This document shows, piece after piece, positions 1 to 4,827 of a DNA stretch of 8,545 bases. A program made the position numbers and the translations under genes. The stretch's first letter is position 1; each line of letters starts with the position of its first letter. Source of the DNA: DATGMS01 sp040905145 (GTDB lineage: Bacteria; Bacteroidota; Bacteroidia; Cytophagales; Cyclobacteriaceae); assembly GCA_040905145.1 (NCBI GenBank), contig JBBDSC010000072.1:1-8545 (forward strand), in the 5' to 3' direction. Below the pieces are notes generated by a model. That model saw only the letters and a list, made by a program, of their open reading frames with translations, had not been told where the DNA came from and made no database searches.

Positions 1-630
1 TTTTTCTCCAACCAATTTATGGCCAATTATGCGATGTATCTCTGGGAGCCTGATTTCAAAGTGATCGCCACCCTCCCCGAATATGAAGTGTGCATTGTAT
101 TGACAGGGGTTACCAACTTGAACAAAACCGCCTATGACCGCACGTTTTTCAATAAGGGAGCAGATCGCGCCACCCATGCCTTACAACTTTATAAAATGGG
201 CAAAATAAAAAAAATCCTTATTACAGGGGGCCATGGTCTGAATCCAACAAACCCAAACACAGAAGCTGAGTTATTGGCAGATTTTATGGTTATGGGCGGT
301 GTTCTTGAAAAGGATATCCTGCTAGAAAACCAAGCGGTCAATACCCGGCAAAATGCAGTTTTCGCAAAAGAAACCTTAGAAAAGCTGGGGCTTGACCTGG
401 GACAGGAATATCTGCTGATCACCTCTGCTTTCCATATGAAAAGAAGTAAGGGATGCTTCGATAAAGTAGGTTTACTTACGGAAACTTTTCCGGTGGATTA
501 TTATGCCTCAGATCCCAGCCTCACTTTTAAAAATTTCATCCAACCAAGCCCCAATGCCCTGTTGAATTGGCATATTCTGTTCAAGGAATGGCTCGGCTTG
601 ATTGCCTATAAACTGGCAGGGTATATTTAG
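1..630 (+). CDS. YdcF/ElyC/SanA-like DUF218 domain protein, 5'-truncated by window edge
   Basis: The reading frame is open from base 1, so the in-frame ATG at 19 is probably internal. The residues before it (FFSNQF) and after it (MANYAMYLWE) resemble the end of the N-terminal membrane segment that precedes the DUF218 domain in full-length relatives. Numbering from that Met, the DUF218 signatures are IVLTG (26-30), GADRATHALQLY (47-58), ILITGG (66-71), an acidic TEAE stretch (81-84), VNTRQNA (107-113) and LLITSAFHMKRS (132-143). DUF218 proteins such as ElyC and SanA are envelope-anchored and linked to cell-envelope integrity and undecaprenyl-phosphate/peptidoglycan metabolism, but their chemistry is unsettled. 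The last 50 bp overlap the 3' end of the convergent lipoprotein gene. The family call is firm; the exact role here is unknown. Confidence 0.85.
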   Translation, partial: FFSNQFMANYAMYLWEPDFKVIATLPEYEVCIVLTGVTNLNKTAYDRTFFNKGADRATHALQLYKMGKIKKILITGGHGLNPTNPNTEAELLADFMVMGGVLEKDILLENQAVNTRQNAVFAKETLEKLGLDLGQEYLLITSAFHMKRSKGCFDKVGLLTETFPVDYYASDPSLTFKNFIQPSPNALLNWHILFKEWLGLIAYKLAGYI

Positions 631-1024
631 TCCATGAACCTTCCATCACCTGATTTCCCCCCAACAAAAAAGCGACTTCACGGACAGAAGTCATGCCTTC
701 CGACACAAAGGTATAATTGGCCAAAAGGGTGTCCCCCTGAATTTCTCCCTCAATATGTCCTACATTGCCATCGCGTTCGTAAAACAGGTAATTCAGTTCG
801 CCGGTCACCTTTCCATTCACGGGTGGGTTAAGTTCCAAAAACACCGTATCCCGGTCAGTGGCATATAAATAACAGGATGAGGTTTCCCTGTCCAACTCTT
901 CTCCCCTGTTTTTCTGAACCAAATCCAGTTCTTTGTTTGATTGTTCCTTGCCATTGTCACTGCTATTGCTGCAGCCCAAAAGGATGGCCAATAAAACAAG
1001 GATAGACAAAGGATGGTTTTTCAT
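581..1024 (-). CDS. small outer-membrane lipoprotein of unknown function
   Basis: This 147-residue protein starts with MKNHPLSILVLLAILLGCSN: a basic start, a hydrophobic core and a lipobox (LLGC, lipidated Cys18), with Ser at +2, consistent with outer-membrane sorting. An AGAGG-like ribosome site lies about 10 bases upstream. A TTG 36 bases further upstream would add residues before the signal peptide and is not preferred. After a Ser/Asn/Lys/Glu-rich tether (19-48) comes a compact domain containing CYLYATDRDTVFLEL (51-65), a GELNYLFYERDGNVGHIEGEI segment (75-95), GDTLLANYTFVSEG (98-111) and SVREVAFL (113-120). I associate this pattern with uncharacterised Bacteroidetes lipoproteins; I know no assigned function. 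The final residues (about 130-147) read into the antisense of the neighbouring DUF218 gene and look unlike a conserved domain end, so the C-terminus may be frayed or extended. Confidence 0.75.
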   Translation of the reverse strand: MKNHPLSILVLLAILLGCSNSSDNGKEQSNKELDLVQKNRGEELDRETSSCYLYATDRDTVFLELNPPVNGKVTGELNYLFYERDGNVGHIEGEIQGDTLLANYTFVSEGMTSVREVAFLLGGNQVMEGSWTKYTLPVYRQSSRAIP

Positions 1025-1180
1025 TATGATAATGCCTCTGATGTGATAATCCCGCTTCAATTATCGGTCCAAATTGTCAGATCCTGAATGTGATTGAAAC
1101 TTTTTCCTCTATCGTTTTGATCTTGTGGTCTGGGTTTTCTTTCATTTTTTTTCAACTCAGTTCCTTAGTCTCAGGCCCAA

Positions 1181-1229
1181 AAGGGAGACGAAGGGACCGA
1201 AGGGACAAAGGGAGGGGAGACGGGGAGAA
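1181..1229. repeat. degenerate purine-rich tandem repeat (CGAAGGGAC-like)
   Basis: The plus strand is almost pure purine here and iterates variants of one short unit: GGGAGACGAAGGGACC, GAAGGGACAAAGGG, then AGGGGAGACGGGGAGA. The period is irregular (about 7-9 bp). It may be the relic of a simple-sequence repeat; no function can be read from it. Confidence 0.5.
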
Positions 1230-1321
1230 TCACTAAGTCCCTCTTTCGGCTCCGTCGGCTGTGGTCAGGCTTACCCAACACCTAACCTCATTCCAACTTC
1301 CCCCCTGACTTATTCACTAAC

Positions 1322-1344
1322 AGATCAAGTCGGCGACATGATCT
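1322..1344. repeat. imperfect 23-bp palindrome
   Basis: AGATCA (1322-1327) and TGATCT (1339-1344) are perfectly complementary. After one A/A mismatch on each side, the inner arms GTC and GAC pair around a GGC centre. It could be a protein-binding site or the tip of a larger repetitive element. No adjacent gene start makes it an obvious operator. Confidence 0.4.
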
Positions 1345-1392
1345 ACAGCTGGGACACTTCAATTGCCGGGAAAATGGACAAGTAATCCTTAT

Positions 1393-1485
1393 GGCTTTAG
1401 CCACATTATCCCGGGTGGGCCTATTAATGTGGCTAAAGCCCCGGATTTTCCTCCCTATTTATTTTCCCCGCGCTGAAGGACGGGG
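1393..1485. repeat. REP/BIME-like double hairpin element
   Basis: The arms GGCTTTAGCCACATTA (1393-1408) and TAATGTGGCTAAAGCC (1425-1440) are a 16-bp perfect inverted repeat around a 16-bp spacer. Each arm also contains its own mini-palindrome (GGCTTTAGCC). A second short hairpin follows at 1466-1485, with CCCCG pairing with CGGGG. This two-hairpin arrangement, with GGCTTTAGCC plus CCCCG/CGGGG, resembles the extragenic palindromes mobilised by REP-associated tyrosine transposases. No transposase is in the window. The element lies just past the end of the cutC-family gene and could also stabilise or terminate its transcript. Confidence 0.65.
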
Positions 1486-1516
1486 CAATAAAAGCCTAGG
1501 CAAACTTAAATCTCAC

Positions 1517-1537
1517 TTTGTACTTTGTACCTTGTAC
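1517..1537. repeat. three tandem heptamers (TTTGTAC, TTTGTAC, CTTGTAC)
   Basis: Two identical TTTGTAC units are followed by CTTGTAC, giving 21 bp of 7-bp periodicity about 30 bp past the 3' end of the cutC-family gene. This is a short microsatellite-like tract with no obvious function. Confidence 0.6.
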
Positions 1538-1569
1538 TCTTGCTCCAGTCCCCGTCAATTATTCCTCCT

Positions 1570-2322
1570 TCACCGCCCTAATTTATCTATTTCCTTATGA
1601 AAGGTTTCTACCAAAGTTTTATCCACGGTCAGCACCTTATCAGCGGTATCCCCTCCCCCGCTTAATTTCAAGTATGGATTAAAATAGGTACTATTGGACA
1701 ACCGTAAAGTCTTACAGCTGGCATGAATTTCCCTCAAAAACCCGGTAGCATGCAATTCTTTGAGATGTTCGGGCGCAGTACCTCCTCCAGGCATAATGAT
1801 TATCCTCCCCTCGGCCTTAAGGAGCAAGTTTTTGATCATTTCCAAGCCTTCAGTGACCGTATTCCTACCCCCTGAAGTGAGGATCCTTTTAAACCCACAT
1901 TCAATAATGGTTTCCAGGGACTGCTCCAAATTGGCCGATGCGTCAAATGCCCTGTGAAAAGAGCAGGGTAAACCGTCCGACATTTTAACCAAGGAAGAAC
2001 AGGCATCCCGGTGGACTTTCCCATCCGCTTGCAACACACCAAAAACAAAACCATCAGCGCCACAGGATTTGAGAATGCTTATTTCTTTCTTCATCACCTC
2101 CAATTCCTCTTTGCTATAAACAAAATCCCCTCCCCTTGGCCTGACCATTGCAAATACGGGCACCTGAATCTTGGATTTTACATAGGCCAACATACCTGCC
2201 CCTGGAGTGGTCCCTCCTTCTCCATAGTCAGCACAAAGTTCCAATCTGTCAATTCCAAAATCCGGCGCAAGTAATGCCGCCTCCAAAGTATATACAGGAG
2301 CTTCCAGCAACAATTTTTCCAT
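1570..2322 (-). CDS. cutC: CutC-family TIM-barrel protein
   Basis: At 250 residues this is the usual length for the CutC family (PF03932). Conserved blocks appear in order: LEAPV (6-10), DRLELCADYGEGGTTP (25-40), PVFAMVRPRGGDFVYS (55-70), GADGFVFGVL (88-97), SFHRAFD (121-127), RILTSGG (146-152) and IIIMPGGG (174-181). Regular strand-then-glycine spacing fits a TIM barrel. The family is called a copper homeostasis protein, but the original E. coli cutC phenotype has been attributed to the MicL small RNA encoded at that locus, so a metal role is not assured. The gene begins 6 bp after the stop of the glycosylasparaginase gene on the same strand, so the two are almost certainly co-transcribed. 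This fits an enzymatic role tied to glyco-amino-acid or sugar breakdown better than copper handling, but that is inference. Confidence 0.92.
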   Translation of the reverse strand: MEKLLLEAPVYTLEAALLAPDFGIDRLELCADYGEGGTTPGAGMLAYVKSKIQVPVFAMVRPRGGDFVYSKEELEVMKKEISILKSCGADGFVFGVLQADGKVHRDACSSLVKMSDGLPCSFHRAFDASANLEQSLETIIECGFKRILTSGGRNTVTEGLEMIKNLLLKAEGRIIIMPGGGTAPEHLKELHATGFLREIHASCKTLRLSNSTYFNPYLKLSGGGDTADKVLTVDKTLVETFHKEIDKLGR

Positions 2323-2328
2323 GATAAA

Positions 2329-3309
2329 TCAGAATTTACTTTTTGAATCCACCAACGATTTGCCCCCTTTATGGTGGAAGGCATAATTAAATCCAGGTTG
2401 AACAGCAAAAGCCCCAAACTCCCCTTCCTTATTTAATGCCAGAAATCCTGCCTGTATGTCGTAAATATTTTTGTTTTTGGCGATTAACCTTCTCACCGCT
2501 TCCTCGCATGCTTCCTGTGGTGTTCTTCCTTGTCTCATTAATTCCACAATAAGGAAACTTCCACATATTTTGATTATCGATTCCCCTAGACCAGTGGCTG
2601 TGGCAGCTCCAACCTCATCATCTACAAACAAACCCGCCCCGATGATGGGACTATCGCCTACCCTTCCGTGCATTTTGAAAGCAAGTCCACTGGTAGTACA
2701 GGATCCTGCCATCTTCCCGTTTTCGTCCAGGCCGATCATCCCAATGGTATCATGGTTTTCAATGTTGATGATGGGCTTATATTGCGACTTCACTTTCCAT
2801 TTGTCATAAGCTTTTTGTGCCTCTGGGGACAAGGCCTCTTTTTCCATAGGCAATCCTTCAGCTATGGCGAATTGCCTTGCTCCCTCTCCACTTAGCATCA
2901 CATGAGGGGTCTTCTCCATTACTTTCCGGGCCAAGGTGATGGGATGTTTTACCTGCCTTACAAAAGAGACTGACCCACAGGAACCGTCTCCTTTCATAAT
3001 AGAAGCATCTAATGTGACTATTCCTTCACGATCCGGAAGACCCTGAAGTCCTACGGAAAGGTTGGAAAGGTCGGATTCCGTTACCTTAACCCCTTGTTCT
3101 ACCGCATCCAAAATACTTCCCGATCCAGATAGCAAGACTTCCCAAGCCTTATCATTTGCGGCCATTCCATGATTCCAGGTAGAAAGAATCAACGGTTTAT
3201 ATGATGCGTTTCTTGTCCTGTTTAGAAAGATTTCCGTACTTAAATAGGGGGGCAATAGCAAAGTAGTGGACAAAAGTGATTGTTTGAGAAATTTTCTTCT
3301 TCCAGCCAT
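2329..3309 (-). CDS. N4-(beta-N-acetylglucosaminyl)-L-asparaginase (glycosylasparaginase), exported
   Basis: This 326-residue Ntn-hydrolase (peptidase family T2) cleaves the GlcNAc-Asn bond left after N-glycoprotein digestion, yielding aspartate and an amino-GlcNAc that becomes GlcNAc and ammonia. The hallmark NHDTIGMIGLD (185-195) contains the autoprocessing site: cleavage before Thr188 would free the nucleophile at the start of the beta chain. Further family blocks are LILSTWNHG (40-48), DAVEQGV (68-74), GDGSCGSV (107-114), HGRVGDSPIIGAGLFVDD (214-231) and GAATATGLGE (234-243). The N-terminus MAGRRKFLKQS followed by a hydrophobic stretch resembles a Tat signal (RRKFLK), which places the enzyme in the periplasm. 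I chose the ATG at 3309. The frame stays open to 3507, but that 66-codon extension would precede the signal peptide and overlap the divergent regulator gene. No clear ribosome site is visible, which is common in this phylum. It is the first gene of a unit with cutC. Confidence 0.92.
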   Translation of the reverse strand: MAGRRKFLKQSLLSTTLLLPPYLSTEIFLNRTRNASYKPLILSTWNHGMAANDKAWEVLLSGSGSILDAVEQGVKVTESDLSNLSVGLQGLPDREGIVTLDASIMKGDGSCGSVSFVRQVKHPITLARKVMEKTPHVMLSGEGARQFAIAEGLPMEKEALSPEAQKAYDKWKVKSQYKPIINIENHDTIGMIGLDENGKMAGSCTTSGLAFKMHGRVGDSPIIGAGLFVDDEVGAATATGLGESIIKICGSFLIVELMRQGRTPQEACEEAVRRLIAKNKNIYDIQAGFLALNKEGEFGAFAVQPGFNYAFHHKGGKSLVDSKSKF

Positions 3310-3470
3310 AATTGTTCTGAATTTTAATGTGTCACACAATATAGCAGACTGAAAAGGAATTTCTAAACTTGAAGAGATCCAAAACAAAAAAAGTTCCATT
3401 ATTTTTTTATTAAAGTCGCTGTATTTAATTGATTTTTTTTGTAAATTTATTCCAAAATTAAAGGAAGAGC
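3310..3470. promoter_or_regulatory. divergent promoter region between glycosylasparaginase and ROK regulator
   Basis: This very AT-rich 161-bp segment separates two divergent start codons and must carry promoters for both units. On the minus strand, TATATTGTG (3335-3343) is close to the Bacteroidetes -7 consensus TAnnTTTG. A TTTAG (3363-3367) lies 19 bases upstream of it, roughly where the -33 TTTG is expected. A perfect TGTGTcACACA palindrome (3328-3338) overlaps the -7-like box. For the rightward regulator, no convincing -33/-7 pair is visible, but AAGGAAGAG (3461-3469) is a good ribosome site directly before its ATG. The promoter assignments are tentative; the divergent layout is certain. 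Confidence 0.45.
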
Positions 3471-4715
3471 ATGAATCTGGCAAACCCACAAATAGTTCTT
3501 GATGCAAAGGAAAGCGTAGTAGAAATAAAAAACTACCTGAACAAAATCAAAATCATTAAACAATTATATGCGGGAGGGAACAATACGGCCAATAATATTG
3601 GACAGTTAATGGGAATAAGCCTTCCTACGGTCAGTCTCTTGCTGGGGGATTTATTGGAGGATGGTATGGTGGTAAAAGACGGAAGAGGAGCCTCTCAAGG
3701 GGGCAGGAAACCGGATTTATATGGATTAGTGGCTGATTCCTTTTTCATTGTAGCCATAGATCTGGGCAAATTTTCGACAAGAGTAGCTATTTATAATACT
3801 AAAAATGAAAAAGTTTCAGCAATACATCATTTGAGGCTTACTTTAAACAATAAAGCCGAAACTATAGATGAGATATATCGCTTTACATCAGATATTATAA
3901 AGGGTTCTAAAATTCCGGAAGATAAAATGATTGCCATAGGAATCACCATGCCGGGATTGGTGGATAGTGAAGCCGGAATAAACCATACCTACCTCAAAGT
4001 AGGGAAGAAAACCTTAAGGGAACAGCTGGAAAAAAAGTTTGGCAGAAAAGTATTTTTAGAAAATGATGCGCGTGCCATGACTCTAGCTGAATATAAATTC
4101 GGCTATAAAGAAAACCACAAAAATGTATTGGGGATTTTTGTGGATTGGGGAATTGGCTTGGGTATCATTATTGATAAGAAACTCTACTGTGGCTGTTCGG
4201 GATTTGCAGGTGAATTCAGTCATTCACCTTTGTTTGATCCAAAAGGGATCAATTGTACCTGTGGAAAAAAAGGATGTCTGGAAACAGTAGCTTCTGGAAC
4301 TGCGCTGGTAAGATTGGCCAAAGAGGCCATTTCATTGAACGGGGAATCCATACTTGCCAGGATGGCCAAAGAAAAAGGGACAGAACTGGAGCCCGGTTTG
4401 GTCGTTAAAGCGGCTTTAGCAGGTGACCAAAAATCCATCAGCATCCTTTCAGATGTTGGATTTGATTTAGGTAAGGGGATTGCCATATTGATACAATTGC
4501 TGAACCCGGAACTGATCATTTTAGGAGGTTCAATTGCTGAAGCAAAGAATTTTATTCTCACGCCTATTCAACAGGCATTAAACATTTACTGTATGCCCAA
4601 GCTAAGTGAGAAGACAGGGATAAAACTATCAAAATTAGGTAGTGAAGCGGGTTTAAAAGGAGCTGTGGCCAATGTAAATGAACAAATATTTGAAGACATC
4701 ATCAATGATAATTAA
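3471..4715 (+). CDS. ROK-family transcriptional regulator (NagC/Mlc-like)
   Basis: This 414-residue protein has an N-terminal winged helix-turn-helix (about 22-85): NTANNIGQLMGISLPTVSLL (38-57) matches the recognition helix region and GGRKPDLYGL (77-86) is the typical ROK linker. The ROK sugar-binding domain follows: AIDLGKFSTRVAIYN (95-109), GITMPGLVDSEAGI (157-170), LENDARAMTLAEY (196-208), GIGLGIII (227-234), GEFSH (247-251), then the zinc motif CTCGKKGCLE (Cys262, Cys264, Cys269) with His251 as the fourth ligand. Proteins of this type repress sugar genes and release DNA on binding their sugar or sugar phosphate. The kinase-type Asp199 is retained, so residual kinase activity cannot be excluded. 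The ATG at 3471 is preceded by AAGGAAGAG. The location upstream of an amino-sugar enzyme and a kinase, and divergent from glycosylasparaginase, suggests it controls both units and senses GlcNAc, GlcNAc-6-P or a related compound (inference). Confidence 0.93.
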   Translation: MNLANPQIVLDAKESVVEIKNYLNKIKIIKQLYAGGNNTANNIGQLMGISLPTVSLLLGDLLEDGMVVKDGRGASQGGRKPDLYGLVADSFFIVAIDLGKFSTRVAIYNTKNEKVSAIHHLRLTLNNKAETIDEIYRFTSDIIKGSKIPEDKMIAIGITMPGLVDSEAGINHTYLKVGKKTLREQLEKKFGRKVFLENDARAMTLAEYKFGYKENHKNVLGIFVDWGIGLGIIIDKKLYCGCSGFAGEFSHSPLFDPKGINCTCGKKGCLETVASGTALVRLAKEAISLNGESILARMAKEKGTELEPGLVVKAALAGDQKSISILSDVGFDLGKGIAILIQLLNPELIILGGSIAEAKNFILTPIQQALNIYCMPKLSEKTGIKLSKLGSEAGLKGAVANVNEQIFEDIINDN

Positions 4716-4753
4716 ATCAAAGCATCTGTAGCCATCAGATAAAGTAAGGTTGG

Positions 4754-4782
4754 AATTTTGGTTTAGAATTGAAATCAAAATT
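4754..4782. promoter_or_regulatory. candidate operator: imperfect inverted repeat upstream of nagB-like gene
   Basis: AATTTTGGTTT (4754-4764) and AAATCAAAATT (4772-4782) are 11-bp arms matching at 10 of 11 positions, separated by 7 bp. The site lies about 46 bp before the ATG of the deaminase-like gene and about 38 bp after the regulator gene ends. The nonamer CAAAATTAA at its right end (4776-4784) recurs at 3453-3461, just before the regulator's own start codon. This would suit autoregulation by the ROK protein, but AT-rich DNA produces such matches by chance. Confidence 0.35.
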
Positions 4783-4827
4783 AAGTTCAAAAATCTATTT
4801 TTAACAGGTTATATAATTGAATATATT

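Larger units (their letters stand above)
1025..1569. other. gene-free intergenic region rich in repeats
   Basis: About 545 bp separate the start of the lipoprotein gene from the 3' end of the cutC-family gene. Short open frames here (for example 1125-1385 and 1391-1600 on the plus strand) run through repeats and low-complexity sequence, have no recognisable motifs, and are not convincing genes. The content is the presumed promoter of the lipoprotein gene (about 1025-1120), a purine-rich degenerate tandem repeat, a palindrome, a REP/BIME-like double hairpin and a heptamer tandem repeat. These are listed separately. Confidence 0.7.

Noticed and set aside
1125..1385. Plus-strand open frame of 86 codons
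   Set aside because: It runs through the purine-rich repeat and the palindrome, has no motifs or ribosome site, and its composition looks like repeat translation.
1391..1600. Plus-strand open frame of 69 codons
   Set aside because: It spans the REP-like hairpins and heptamer repeats and runs into the antisense of the cutC 3' end.
3424..3462. TTTAATT / AATTAAA inverted pair before the regulator gene as an operator
   Set aside because: Seven-base arms of pure A/T with a 25-bp spacer are expected by chance in this AT-rich leader.
3310..3507. 66-codon N-terminal extension of the glycosylasparaginase frame
   Set aside because: It would precede a clear export signal and overlap the start of the divergent regulator gene; the ATG at 3309 begins directly at the signal peptide.
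4724..4740. ATCTG/CAGAT hairpin after the regulator gene as a terminator
   Set aside because: The stem is only 5 bp, has little GC and is not followed by a T-run.
4750..4827. 26-codon extension of the NagB-PIG-L frame from a TTG
   Set aside because: The added residues are AT-rich leader sequence without NagB similarity, they would cover the candidate operator, and an ATG is available at 4828.
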